NCBI GenBank assembly: GCA_016707525.1
Contig: JADJHP010000001.1
Span: forward strand, 682,001-746,000
DNA: 64,000 nt
Direction: 5' to 3'
From: Ignavibacteriota bacterium
Lineage (GTDB): Bacteria > Bacteroidota > Ignavibacteria > UBA10030 > UBA6906
The notes under the pieces were generated by a model. That model was given only the letters and a program-made list of their open reading frames with translations, ran no database searches and was not told the origin of the DNA. This document shows positions 7,850 to 17,451 of the stretch, in pieces. A program made the translations under genes and the position numbers. Position 1 is the first letter of the stretch. Each line of letters starts with the position of its first letter.

Positions 7850-9772
7850 TCACGTCGTCAGCCCTGAGACGTGCCGGCTTTTCTTCACACTCGGGAAGAG
7901 ATCGAGATCCGTGTGCGGCAGAAAGAGAGCGCCGACATACTGATTCATGTACCCCGGTTTCGAGGAGAGGTCGATATAGGTCATTCTCCCTGCCAGCTGT
8001 CGCTGTTTCTCCCGAAACTCCTGCGACACCAGCACCATGAATGCACCGGTGAGCGATGAGTTCCCGATGTAGAAGTACTTCTCTCTTGGCAGATCGGGGA
8101 GCAATCCGATGCAGACCGCCTTTTCGATGTCCAGGAAGCGGCCGAAGCCACCCGCAATGTACACCTGAGCCAGGTCGGATGGATCAAGCCCTGTCTCCTC
8201 CAGCATCATGGCGACTGCCGAGAAGATCGCAGCCTTCGCGCGGAGGATGTTCTCGATATCCGTTTCACTGATGACGATCGCCTTGCCGATGCCACTCTGC
8301 TCTGCCGTGGCAATGATGTAGATCGCCTGCCGGCCCACGACCCGGATCACGGGAGAGCTTCTGACCCTGTCCAGCTTCCCTGCCGAGTCGATCCATCCGG
8401 TCATGGAGAGGCCCGCCAGGAGCGAGATCATGCCGGATCCGCATATCCCGACCGGCAACACATTCCCGATGGTTTGATACGACGATGCACCGGTCTCCGG
8501 AGCCACCTGGACCTTTTCGATGGCCCCCAGGGACGCACGCATGCCGAATTCGATCCCTCCTCCTTCGAACGCAGGACCCGCCGAACAGGCACAGGTCAGA
8601 AGGAACTCACTGTTGCCAACCGCCATCTCCCCATTCGTCCCTATGTCGATGAACAGATTCACGGCATCGGAATCCGTAGCGATATCCGTACAGAGAAGGC
8701 CCGATGTGATGTCCCCTCCCACATAACTGCCCACCGCAGGAGAGATGTACACCCATGAATTGGGATTGATCTCCAGCCCGATCTCGCGCGATGTGAAATA
8801 CTGCGCTTCGAGGAGCGTTGGCGTATACGGCGCCAGCCGGAGATATTCGGGGTTCAGGCCCAGGAGCAAATGGGTCATGGTCGTATTCCCGGCGATCACC
8901 GCGTTGCTGATCTCTCCAGGATCGACATCATACGCCCTGCACACTTCGGTCACCAGGGTATTGATGGTCTTCAGCACCCGCACCGACAGTTCCTTCAATC
9001 GCTCGGGCTTCTGCGCATAGTTGATCCGGCTGATGACGTCAAGGCCACAGACCACCTGGTCGTTGTATGCGGTGCGGGTGCCGACGACCTTTGCCAGGGG
9101 GAGCGACACCAACTGCACTGCGACGGTCGTGGTCCCGACATCGATGGCAATACCGTAGTGCCTCGTTGTTTGGTCCCCGGGCTCGACGTCCACGATGTGA
9201 TACAGGAGCAGCGAGCGCACAAGGGTGATCGTCACGAGCCCCTCGTGTTCGCGGAGAACACCGGCGAGCTTCTGTATCACCGGCAACGCATAGTGGAACT
9301 CCCGCTTCCCCCAGTCCTTCTGGACCATGCGTGTCAACCGCTCGAGATCGGACAATCCATCTTCCAGGCGCGGAGGCGGAACCTGCACCAGCCATTTGAG
9401 GGTCAGTGGATCATGCTGCCACTCTCTCGGAAAGAGATCCTGCCGGATGAGCAGCACGGAATCTGTCTCGTCGATGAATTGGCCACCATCCTTGCCCGAC
9501 TGCTGCGGGATCTCGATGACAACATCCTTGTCCAGTACACGGGTCCTGCACGCCAGCACGTGCCCGTCACTCAGTGCCGAGCCGGAAAGCATCCCCTGAC
9601 TGCTGGAATCCACGTCACCGGTCTTCACCCGCACGATGCAATCGCCACAGGTCCCTTCACCCCCACACGACAGATCGATCTCGATGCCGGCCTTTCCCAT
9701 TGCATCGAGCAGTTGAGTGCCGGAGGGAACCTCCAGCAATCTGCCCGACGGGAGAAAGGTGATGGCGGGCAT
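7850..9772 (-). CDS. acsV: corrinoid activation protein RACo (ASKHA ATPase with 2Fe-2S ferredoxin domain)
   Basis: A 640-residue protein of the RACo family, which uses ATP to re-reduce the inactive Co(II) corrinoid of CFeSP to Co(I). Residues 1-85 are a plant-type 2Fe-2S domain with ligands C36, C42, C45 and C75 (CGGEGTCGDC and LAC). A linker domain follows, then the actin-like ASKHA ATPase core: YGIAIDVGTTTVAVQLV, NLFIDIGTNGEMAVGN and YIAGGFG. It begins one base after the stop of acsC, as expected for a protein that acts on AcsC/AcsD. Length and motifs are normal for the family. Confidence 0.92.
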   Translation of the reverse strand: MPAITFLPSGRLLEVPSGTQLLDAMGKAGIEIDLSCGGEGTCGDCIVRVKTGDVDSSSQGMLSGSALSDGHVLACRTRVLDKDVVIEIPQQSGKDGGQFIDETDSVLLIRQDLFPREWQHDPLTLKWLVQVPPPRLEDGLSDLERLTRMVQKDWGKREFHYALPVIQKLAGVLREHEGLVTITLVRSLLLYHIVDVEPGDQTTRHYGIAIDVGTTTVAVQLVSLPLAKVVGTRTAYNDQVVCGLDVISRINYAQKPERLKELSVRVLKTINTLVTEVCRAYDVDPGEISNAVIAGNTTMTHLLLGLNPEYLRLAPYTPTLLEAQYFTSREIGLEINPNSWVYISPAVGSYVGGDITSGLLCTDIATDSDAVNLFIDIGTNGEMAVGNSEFLLTCACSAGPAFEGGGIEFGMRASLGAIEKVQVAPETGASSYQTIGNVLPVGICGSGMISLLAGLSMTGWIDSAGKLDRVRSSPVIRVVGRQAIYIIATAEQSGIGKAIVISETDIENILRAKAAIFSAVAMMLEETGLDPSDLAQVYIAGGFGRFLDIEKAVCIGLLPDLPREKYFYIGNSSLTGAFMVLVSQEFREKQRQLAGRMTYIDLSSKPGYMNQYVGALFLPHTDLDLFPSVKKSRHVSGLTT

Positions 9773-9773
9773 G

Positions 9774-11111
9774 CTAGTTCAACCCTGCCCGGATGAAGCT
9801 TTCCAGATCCGCAACTTCCTGTGGACCGACACGGACCTTCCAGCCCGGCATGCTTTCTTCCAGCTCCCCGCTGATCTGCGACACGTACCCCGGGATGATG
9901 ATCTGACGCGATGTGACGAGGTCGTTCAACCCGATCTCCCGGGCGAATTTGCCGATGACCGCACCAGAGAACTTGCCGGCGGCCCATGCCGTCAGCACGC
10001 TCATCCCCTCGCATTCCGGCACCAGCAGCCAGGCACTCAGACCGCAATTCTCGATCTCTCCTGACACGATGAAATAGGTCAAGGAGAAGTTCGTCGTCAC
10101 GAACACCGGAGCATCCGGCTTCGGTTCACCGATCGGATAGAGCTTCGGCTCCACCTGAATGGGCTTCTGCGGATCGGTGAAGAGATTCAGCCGGAACGTG
10201 AGCAACGTCGCAAGTTGCGCGGGATTGAATTCCGGCAGCACACAGATGCCACCGTACTTGCAGATCTCATTCAGGGCCGCCACCGTCGTGTCAAGCAGAT
10301 CGCCGGGCGGGATGACATGTAGACCGGGGTACCCGAGAGGTTTGTAACTGTCTTTGATGGCTGCCCGCCGGGCGGTTGTATTGGTCTGGAATTGCTCTGC
10401 CAGTGAGAGTGTTGGATACTGCAGCAGAAGATCATCAAATCCTTCCGCCTTTACACGGGTCGTCAAGGCAACGAGCTTGTTCAGGTCTGGTGCTGTGACA
10501 GCCAGGCAATGCTCACATTCCCGGGCGACCTGAACGAGCTGGTCCGACGTCGCTTCTGTGGCAGCGGCCAGCACGCTGTGGGAACCGGGGACGGCACGCG
10601 CTGCTTCTGCGAGCGCCTCCACATCCGTACTGCAAAGAACCAGTGGCCGCTCCAGTGTCGCCCACACCCGTTTTGCCACTTCCGCAAAGCGACCGGGCTC
10701 ATTGCTCGTGTGCGTCACCGCCACCATGTCGATCCGGATGGTTTCCCCGACGCGCTCAAGCACATAGTCCCTGACCTTCGCCAGCGTGGCGTCGATCGTC
10801 GCATCCTCATCGGAGTCGTTGATATTCACCGCAAAGGCGGTCTTGTTGACGAACGTCTTTTCGTGGCGGTACAGGACGGATTCGTCGCCAAGCTTGAGCG
10901 ATCGCGCCGCTCCAAGGGCTATGATCTTGACCGGGGGCTCGCCGGCTGCCCCGAGGACCATTTTCGCCTCATCGGACGCATAGGGGCAGAGCGCCAATTC
11001 CGCCCGCTTCGCTGCGAGCTTCATGGCAAATGCCAGGCATGTGTTGGAACCACATTCTTTGCAGTTCGTCTTGGGCAGCAATTTCTGTATCTGCAAGCCG
11101 GTAAGCGCCAT
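9774..11111 (-). CDS. acsC: corrinoid/iron-sulfur protein large subunit (CFeSP gamma)
   Basis: A 445-residue AcsC. The N-terminal 4Fe-4S domain has C17, C20, C25 and C42 (TNCKECGSNTCLAF, then LCPYA), the exact C-x2-C-x4-C-x16-C spacing of the family. A TIM barrel and the C-terminal cobamide-binding domain follow. With AcsD it carries the methyl group to acetyl-CoA synthase. GAGGAA lies 8 bases before the ATG. It starts 18 bases after the AcsB-AcsD fusion and is followed after one base by acsV. Its partner subunit AcsD is here fused to AcsB, so AcsC must dock onto that fusion (inference). Confidence 0.94.
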   Translation of the reverse strand: MALTGLQIQKLLPKTNCKECGSNTCLAFAMKLAAKRAELALCPYASDEAKMVLGAAGEPPVKIIALGAARSLKLGDESVLYRHEKTFVNKTAFAVNINDSDEDATIDATLAKVRDYVLERVGETIRIDMVAVTHTSNEPGRFAEVAKRVWATLERPLVLCSTDVEALAEAARAVPGSHSVLAAATEATSDQLVQVARECEHCLAVTAPDLNKLVALTTRVKAEGFDDLLLQYPTLSLAEQFQTNTTARRAAIKDSYKPLGYPGLHVIPPGDLLDTTVAALNEICKYGGICVLPEFNPAQLATLLTFRLNLFTDPQKPIQVEPKLYPIGEPKPDAPVFVTTNFSLTYFIVSGEIENCGLSAWLLVPECEGMSVLTAWAAGKFSGAVIGKFAREIGLNDLVTSRQIIIPGYVSQISGELEESMPGWKVRVGPQEVADLESFIRAGLN

Positions 11112-11129
11112 GCGATGCTTCCTCGTCTG

Positions 11130-14100
11130 CTATTGTTGGTCCAACAACTGAGAGATGGTCTTCTTCAGAGCCGCGACAGATCTCGGATTGTACATGATAA
11201 GGATATCAGCACCTGCGTAGAGGAACGAGATCGCGGTGGTCAGTTCCCAGAGGGCCGCCCGGTCTTCGAGTTCTCCCCATTCAGGGAAATCCTTCTCCGT
11301 CGCGCGCGATTCCTTGATCTTTGCACATTCCTGTCCGGGGGAAACGATCATCGGCCCCGCCAGCATACGGTCGCCGTTCAGGGCGGTGAGACGGATCCGT
11401 TCCATGACGGAGTACGTATACTCCATGCCGTACCCCGTGGCGCCTGTCATCGGGTCCATCACGATCTGCTCCGGCTTGACGTCCATGTTGGTCAGCAGAA
11501 TGTTCATCTGTTTCGCAATGTTCACATCGATAGGGCTTTGCGATACAAGTGCATGGCCGAATGCAAGCGCCGCACCGGCTATGGTCCGGTAGTTGTCCTG
11601 CTCCACCCAGTTCAACAGCAGCTTCTCTCCGCTGCACGCCTGGGCCACCGCCTTCATCACTTCGTTGTTCTTGTCGTAATTGCTGTGACCGGTGATGATG
11701 AGAGGAACGGGGACCGCGGCAAGCACTTCTTTCACCAGAGCAACGGCCTGCTCGGGAGTGCGACCTCCCTTCTCAGGGTGCGTCCCCTCCAGGCGGACGC
11801 TGATCAGGTCGGCACCGTGCTTCTCAACACATGCCCGTGCCATTTCCGCCGGGCGATGGAGAAGATCCCCGTACGCCGTCCGCAGCACCGGTGGATACTT
11901 CTCATTCACGACATCGAACACTTCCATGGCCACCAGCGGACGGTGTGGCATTGCTCCTTCCCAGAGATGGAACGGCATGCACGTTTCGCCGCCGATGGTG
12001 TATGTCCGGCCTCGCGTACCACCTTCGGCTTTGGTTGCTCCGAGCAATACCCGCCAGACGGGGACCTCCGCCGTTTCTTTCCGGATCTGAAATGCTTCCA
12101 CCTGGCTTATCCGTTCGGCCGCGGTGGGGGCAGGTGGAGCTGCTGCCGGGATGATCGGCGCGGCCGGGGGGACCATGGATCTCACATCAGCCGCAATGGG
12201 GGCTTCCGGTTCCTTTCCGAGGAACTTCGCATTCAGCGTATTGACGATCTCACCCACGACCTCACTGGTGATCGACCTCTTCAGTTCACGGATCAGATCC
12301 GCCTTCAATAGCTCGAGATCGGCAGCTGAAACACGCATGGCCGTACGATCCTCCTCCTCAGCTACACTCGTGGACACAACCGCCTGGGCCGCGACCCTCG
12401 CCGCGGACATCCCTGATGGGGATTCCTTTGCGAGCGTGTCCGTCACCAATGCAGGTCTCTGTGCCGAGGCTTCCGGCGCTCCTGCGGCCGCTCGTGCATA
12501 CTCGCCCATGTCTTCCATCGTGATGGCCGGATGGCCATTCCGCTCGAGGTGCCGGCGCACTTCATGCGCATCGATCGCCATGGTTTCATCGACGATCTTG
12601 TCGAGCAGATCGGGCACTCCCTGTTCGCCGAATCGCCTCTGCAGATCGTCAGCGAGGAGGGTCTTGAGTTCCTTCGTCATCCAGATAAGGCGTTTGTGCC
12701 CGCCTTCTGAGAAGAGGAACTTCCGTGATGTCAGGAACACCTTCCCGCATCCCATGAAACCCGGCGTCTGCAAACCACCGCCCACGTTGCCGGCCAGAGA
12801 TGAGAATGTCATGCCGACCGGCGTCTCTCCCTGATATTCACGATTGACCACCATGACGCCGTTGCACTCCGGTACATACGCGCAGATGACCTCGAAGCAT
12901 CCACAGCTGGTCATCGGATTGTTCATGATCGAGTACGCCGAAAAGCTCGTGATCGTCTTGTGGCTGTTGATGTAGACATAGTCATCGATGCCCTTCCAGA
13001 TCCCCCGCACCGGATCCAGGCACTCGTTCTTCCGGATGGGTTTGTTCGGGCCGGTCTCATCGATCTCGTAGGCAGCCTTGCCGTCCAGCCAGTTGTACGC
13101 ACCACAGAGGCCAAGGCGTTCCGGCGTGATCACGCACACATGATTCGGTGCAAAGGACTGACACAGGAGGCAGGAGTAGAACGTGTCCACCGCGTCATCG
13201 GTCATGGATTCCAGACGGCGGTTCCGCTCGTCGTACACCTTGCGTGCAACCGCGAGCCTCTTGTTCACTTCGTCGCCATCGGTGATCAGCGTGACCTGCA
13301 CCTTGTCAACGATCGCCGGATACTCAGAGAGGAACTTGGCGTGGATGATCTCGCCGTAGTGTCTGAGCCGCAGTCCCCGGGCAAACCCCTGCTTCGACAC
13401 CCGCGTCCAGACAATGTCGCGCTGGCCCATATGCCAGATACCTTCCGCGCCATTGATCAGATGATGGATCTGCCGTTCCAGAATGGGTTCGAAATCCGTC
13501 TGCATCTTGCGACCTGCCACCTCGACCCATATGGCCAGAGGGAGGAAGGCGCCTTCCGCGATCGCGTCGATATCCGGGCCGATGATGGTGATCTCACCGT
13601 CGGTGATCTCATCCAGTTCTTTCGACGTCACGAATTCGAATGCCGCCGTCTTGTTCCCGCCGAATTCCGCATGGGCATCGGTCCGCCGGATCCTCTCGCC
13701 TTCGAACGCCGGCCCGTACGCGACCGGGATGGGCACGTTCGTGATCTTGATCTTGCAGCCGCGCACTTCCAGTGCCTTTTCCACGAGAACATCATGCGGG
13801 ACGTTGGCAACCACATGCTCATACGTACAGACACCGGTCGGCAGGATCTCCGGAATATCCGTGTCTGCGATAACGGGGAAACCATAATTGATGGCTCCCG
13901 CTGCAGCCGCGTACTTTGCCGGGGAGACCTCGCCCAGTGCAAGGACGAAGGCAAAGATGCGGTTCTTGTTGTACTTCAGGTTCCTGGCAAAGTCGCCGGG
14001 TTTCACGCCACCGAAAGAGAGTGCCGCGCGGTTCGCGAACCCGAGTGCATAGACGAGGGCAGAGACATCGCTGCCGAACGGCACCAGACGCGTTTCCCAC

Positions 14101-14681
14101 CCCAGTTGCACGCCTTCTTCAGCAAGCTGATCGGCGAACTGCTTGCCGTTCAGACTGCCGGCCATGAAGACGTAGAGATTCTTCTCCTGCAACTCCCGGG
14201 CGATCTTCACGGCGATCGCGTTGGTCGGCGCTGCACCGGTGATCGCGGCAAAGCCGGGGGCAGTCCCGTCAACAAATTCGATCCCCCGTTCACGCATGAT
14301 CGTATCAGTGGCTGCACCGAGCCAGATGCCGTTGACCGGATCCGGCCCGACGACATATTTGCAGGCCTCGATGATCTCGCACGCGAACAACGCCGCCACT
14401 CCTGCATCCAGTGTATTGCCCAGATACGGCAGCCAGACCTTGTCCGACGGACGCTCCGGCAGATATCCCTTCGCGATACGGAGGATCCTGCTCAGATCCC
14501 CGAGCGTCTCCGCCTTCTCGCCGGTGAAGGAATAGATGATCGGCAGGTAATATGCAGTGCCCGGAAAGCTGACCGGACAATGTGCGCCTTTTGCCTGAAG
14601 TGCTTCATCCAACTTCAATTCCGCCTGTGCGACCCATTCGACGGCACCGTCGATCGCACTACTGCATATCAGTTTAGACAT
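11130..14681 (-). CDS. acsB/acsD: acetyl-CoA synthase fused to CFeSP small subunit (AcsB-AcsD fusion)
   Basis: A single 1183-residue frame. Residues 1-730 are CO-methylating acetyl-CoA synthase: A-cluster ligands C504, C507, C516 and C526 (SCLLC, NHVC, LGLC) and the nickel-binding CGC (C593, C595) sit two positions below the Moorella numbering. Residues about 731-870 are a linker: Ala-rich, a helical stretch (SAADLELLKADLIRELKRS), then Pro/Ala-rich. Residues about 871-1183 are the CFeSP small subunit AcsD, a TIM barrel with VLLGATKAEGGTR, MDPMTGATGYGMEYTYSVMER and LWELTTA. These are normally two proteins. No stop or frameshift lies between them. The ATG overlaps the end of acsA by 8 bases. 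The product would both receive and use the methyl group. Confidence 0.95.
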   Translation of the reverse strand: MSKLICSSAIDGAVEWVAQAELKLDEALQAKGAHCPVSFPGTAYYLPIIYSFTGEKAETLGDLSRILRIAKGYLPERPSDKVWLPYLGNTLDAGVAALFACEIIEACKYVVGPDPVNGIWLGAATDTIMRERGIEFVDGTAPGFAAITGAAPTNAIAVKIARELQEKNLYVFMAGSLNGKQFADQLAEEGVQLGWETRLVPFGSDVSALVYALGFANRAALSFGGVKPGDFARNLKYNKNRIFAFVLALGEVSPAKYAAAAGAINYGFPVIADTDIPEILPTGVCTYEHVVANVPHDVLVEKALEVRGCKIKITNVPIPVAYGPAFEGERIRRTDAHAEFGGNKTAAFEFVTSKELDEITDGEITIIGPDIDAIAEGAFLPLAIWVEVAGRKMQTDFEPILERQIHHLINGAEGIWHMGQRDIVWTRVSKQGFARGLRLRHYGEIIHAKFLSEYPAIVDKVQVTLITDGDEVNKRLAVARKVYDERNRRLESMTDDAVDTFYSCLLCQSFAPNHVCVITPERLGLCGAYNWLDGKAAYEIDETGPNKPIRKNECLDPVRGIWKGIDDYVYINSHKTITSFSAYSIMNNPMTSCGCFEVICAYVPECNGVMVVNREYQGETPVGMTFSSLAGNVGGGLQTPGFMGCGKVFLTSRKFLFSEGGHKRLIWMTKELKTLLADDLQRRFGEQGVPDLLDKIVDETMAIDAHEVRRHLERNGHPAITMEDMGEYARAAAGAPEASAQRPALVTDTLAKESPSGMSAARVAAQAVVSTSVAEEEDRTAMRVSAADLELLKADLIRELKRSITSEVVGEIVNTLNAKFLGKEPEAPIAADVRSMVPPAAPIIPAAAPPAPTAAERISQVEAFQIRKETAEVPVWRVLLGATKAEGGTRGRTYTIGGETCMPFHLWEGAMPHRPLVAMEVFDVVNEKYPPVLRTAYGDLLHRPAEMARACVEKHGADLISVRLEGTHPEKGGRTPEQAVALVKEVLAAVPVPLIITGHSNYDKNNEVMKAVAQACSGEKLLLNWVEQDNYRTIAGAALAFGHALVSQSPIDVNIAKQMNILLTNMDVKPEQIVMDPMTGATGYGMEYTYSVMERIRLTALNGDRMLAGPMIVSPGQECAKIKESRATEKDFPEWGELEDRAALWELTTAISFLYAGADILIMYNPRSVAALKKTISQLLDQQ

Positions 14682-16617
14682 CCAATTCTCTCCTGTCTTT
14701 CATATCGTACAACTTGCGTTCCGCCTTCTTGTTGATCCCCAGTTTCTCCCTGGAAGCGTCGAGCAATGCCATGATCTTCACGAACGCTTCGTCCGGGTCG
14801 GGACACACATGGAACGAACCGCCGAACAGTTCCGTGGCCTCCCCCGTGAGGAACCGGGTCACATTCTCCGATCCGGCGACATGGAACGGATGCCCCAGGA
14901 TGACATCCACGCCGGAAGCGACGAAGTAGCACCCGATCGCGATCGCCTTTTCGCTCATCCACTCGGGTGCGACGCCCACGGCCGGGATCTGCGACAGGTC
15001 ATCGCCCAGGCCGCCCTCGAGCACGACTTCCGTGGCGGCCTCAAGGATACGCGCATTGTCAACGCAACTGCCCATGTGCAGCACAGGCGGAATGCCGACG
15101 GCCTCGCACACTTCACGCAACCCCTGCCCCGCGTGCTCCAGAGCGGTCTCCGGCAGGAGCATCCCTTCTTTGGCGGATGCGATCGCGGCACATCCCGTCT
15201 TCAGGACAAGCACATTGCTCTCGATCAACCGCTTCGTGAGTGTGTTCACATAGTATTCCAACGGCCCCTTGGGGTTGCTGCACCCAACGATGCCCACCAG
15301 CCCCTTGATGCGTCCCTGAATGATGGCGTCGTTCAGGGGACGGAACGATGCCCTGAAGCGCCCTCCCAGCATGTACTTGATCGCATCGACGCTGAACCCG
15401 GCAACCAGAGGCTTTGATGCGGACGGAATGCTCACCTTCTTCGGATCGCGGTTCTTGTAGTTCTCGATCGCACGACGCACGATCGATCGTGCGGATTCGA
15501 GCCCGTCATCCTCCTTGAAGACATGGTGCACCGATCCGATCGTCTGTGCGATCTCGGAAGTAGAGACGATCAGCGTGTGATAGGCCTGCGCTATGTCGGG
15601 CAAACTCGGCATGCAGCACTGCACATCCGTGATCATCATCTCCACCGCTCCGGTGATGATCGCCAGTTCCTGCTGCAGGAAGTTGCCTGCCACGGGGATC
15701 CCATGCCGCATCAGGATCTCATTGGCGGTGCAGCAAATGCCGGCCAGCGTGATCCCTTCCGCTCCGGCTTCTTTCGCATCCCTGATGATCCCGGGATCCT
15801 GCACAGCCACCGCAAGCATCTCGGAAAGCTCCGGTTCGTGGCCATGGACCAGGATGTTGACCGTGTTCTCCTGCAGGATGCCCAGGTTGGACTTGCTACG
15901 GACGGGTGAGGGCGTACCGAACAGAATGTCCGAGGCGATCACCGCCATGCGGGAACCGCCCCATCCGTCGGCGAGGGCCGTCCGGAATGCATGCATCAGG
16001 ATGTTCCGGTAGTCATGATCGACGCCCATCGTGGTGCGATGCATGGACTCGACCACGGTGCGGTCGATGCCGAGCGGCTGCACGTGCCGGCGCTTCCAGA
16101 TGCTCTGTTGCTTGTCCGGAGCGAGCGACAGGGTCTTGAGGATCTCTTCCTGGGAGGTCATCTCTGCGATGAACAGATTCGCAAGGTCCAGCGCCACATC
16201 GTTCGCACTCCGGCCCTGTTCTTCGATATCATACAAGCCCGCGGCGTAGCGGAGCGCCTTTTCGTCCTTGATCTGATAGCCATTCCCCTTCCCTTCGGCG
16301 ACCTTCTTCAGCCGGAGGATCAAATGCCGGCCATGATCGGAATGAGCGGAGGTACCACCTGTCACTTCACGCAGGAAGTTCCGCGCGACGATCGTATCGG
16401 CATCAGCACCGCACACTCCCAGGGGCGACTTCGGTGTGATCTTGCAGGGGCCCATGTGACAGATGCGGCAGCACAACCCCTCCTTGCCGAACCGGCACTG
16501 ATTCTTCTGCGTCTCCATGCGGGAGAAGCAGGTATCGATGCAGTCGTTGTCCGCCTTGACAAGCATCTCGGCAGTAGCAACATCCCATACTCCATGCGTG
16601 TTCGTTTCGGCTTTCAT
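14674..16617 (-). CDS. acsA: anaerobic carbon-monoxide dehydrogenase catalytic subunit
   Basis: About 647 residues of Ni-Fe CODH, which interconverts CO2 and CO and passes CO to acetyl-CoA synthase. The N-terminus has the B- and D-cluster cysteines (CIDTC, CRFGKEGLCCRICHMGPC). C-cluster segments are present: GICCTANE, VGCSNPKG, KTGCAAIA and LHMGSCVDN. I take the ATG at 16617 as the start; AGGAG lies somewhat far (about 13 bases) before it, and a TTG eight codons upstream is an alternative. It follows cooC by 30 bases and overlaps the AcsB-AcsD fusion by 8. Length is typical. Confidence 0.94.
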   Translation of the reverse strand: MKAETNTHGVWDVATAEMLVKADNDCIDTCFSRMETQKNQCRFGKEGLCCRICHMGPCKITPKSPLGVCGADADTIVARNFLREVTGGTSAHSDHGRHLILRLKKVAEGKGNGYQIKDEKALRYAAGLYDIEEQGRSANDVALDLANLFIAEMTSQEEILKTLSLAPDKQQSIWKRRHVQPLGIDRTVVESMHRTTMGVDHDYRNILMHAFRTALADGWGGSRMAVIASDILFGTPSPVRSKSNLGILQENTVNILVHGHEPELSEMLAVAVQDPGIIRDAKEAGAEGITLAGICCTANEILMRHGIPVAGNFLQQELAIITGAVEMMITDVQCCMPSLPDIAQAYHTLIVSTSEIAQTIGSVHHVFKEDDGLESARSIVRRAIENYKNRDPKKVSIPSASKPLVAGFSVDAIKYMLGGRFRASFRPLNDAIIQGRIKGLVGIVGCSNPKGPLEYYVNTLTKRLIESNVLVLKTGCAAIASAKEGMLLPETALEHAGQGLREVCEAVGIPPVLHMGSCVDNARILEAATEVVLEGGLGDDLSQIPAVGVAPEWMSEKAIAIGCYFVASGVDVILGHPFHVAGSENVTRFLTGEATELFGGSFHVCPDPDEAFVKIMALLDASREKLGINKKAERKLYDMKDRRELDV

Positions 16618-16647
16618 CGGGTGTCTACCGTCTCCTGTCAATGGGGA

Positions 16648-17451
16648 TCATGACCCTTGTCCATGCAAGGGTGTGTGGCAGTACGTGGCCAGCAGGGCGT
16701 CCAGTCGTTGCACGACCGTATTGCCCTCTGACAGCAGCAGAAGAGAAGTACCCTTTTCAGAGAACTCCGCGATCTCGTCATCATCAGGGAGGATCACGAC
16801 ATCGTCCGCATGCGTTGCCGATCGTATCGTTGCGAGCTGCTCCGCCCGGATATCCCGTCGCACGCGGTTGATGACGACCACCAGCTTCTCAAAGCGGATC
16901 TCCATTTCAACGGCAAGCGCATGGATGCGCCGGATGGTCTCCAGGCCCTGCTGGGAGGGATCTGCAACGATCATGAGCAGATCCACCCGTTGGACGAGGC
17001 GGCGCGACAGATTCTCCAATCCTGCTTCATTGTCGAGGACCACATACGGATACTGCGCTGCGATCTGGCCCAGGACCGATTTGAGCACGTTGTTGGAGTA
17101 GCAGTAACACCCGGGACCTTCCGGTCGCCCCATGGCGATGAGATCAAAATCATCGCCTTCCACAAGGCTCTCCGCGATCTTCATCTCCAGGAGTTGTTGT
17201 TTCGCGACGCCGGTGGCCAGCCCCTTGCCTGCGGCTTCACGCGCCTCTTCGCGCACACCTCCCACGGTCTTCCCGACGTCAACTCCCAGTGCCAGATTGA
17301 GGCACATGTTGGGATCAGCGTCGACGGCAAGGACCGGCCTGCGATTCCCGCGTATGAGGCAATGGATGACGAGCGCAGCAAGCGTGGTCTTGCCTACTCC
17401 GCCCTTTCCGGTGACAGCGATCAGAAAATTGTCAGGCTTCCCTCCTGTCAC
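16648..17451 (-). CDS. cooC: CooC-type nickel-insertion ATPase for CODH/ACS (first copy)
   Basis: A 267-residue MinD/CooC-family ATPase. It has the deviant Walker A VTGKGGVGKTT (residues 13-23), switch motif VDADPN and the CooC-specific CxC metal site GCYCY (C115, C117), where the dimer binds nickel before delivery to the CODH C-cluster. The start is GTG, overlapping the stop of the second cooC copy by 4 bases (GTGA). It lies directly upstream of acsA, its expected client. This copy is intact, unlike its neighbour. Confidence 0.9.
   Translation of the reverse strand: MTGGKPDNFLIAVTGKGGVGKTTLAALVIHCLIRGNRRPVLAVDADPNMCLNLALGVDVGKTVGGVREEAREAAGKGLATGVAKQQLLEMKIAESLVEGDDFDLIAMGRPEGPGCYCYSNNVLKSVLGQIAAQYPYVVLDNEAGLENLSRRLVQRVDLLMIVADPSQQGLETIRRIHALAVEMEIRFEKLVVVINRVRRDIRAEQLATIRSATHADDVVILPDDDEIAEFSEKGTSLLLLSEGNTVVQRLDALLATYCHTPLHGQGS

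Noticed and set aside
12960..14735. Long plus-strand open frame of about 591 codons
   Set aside because: Antisense to the AcsB part of the fusion gene, with no family motifs.
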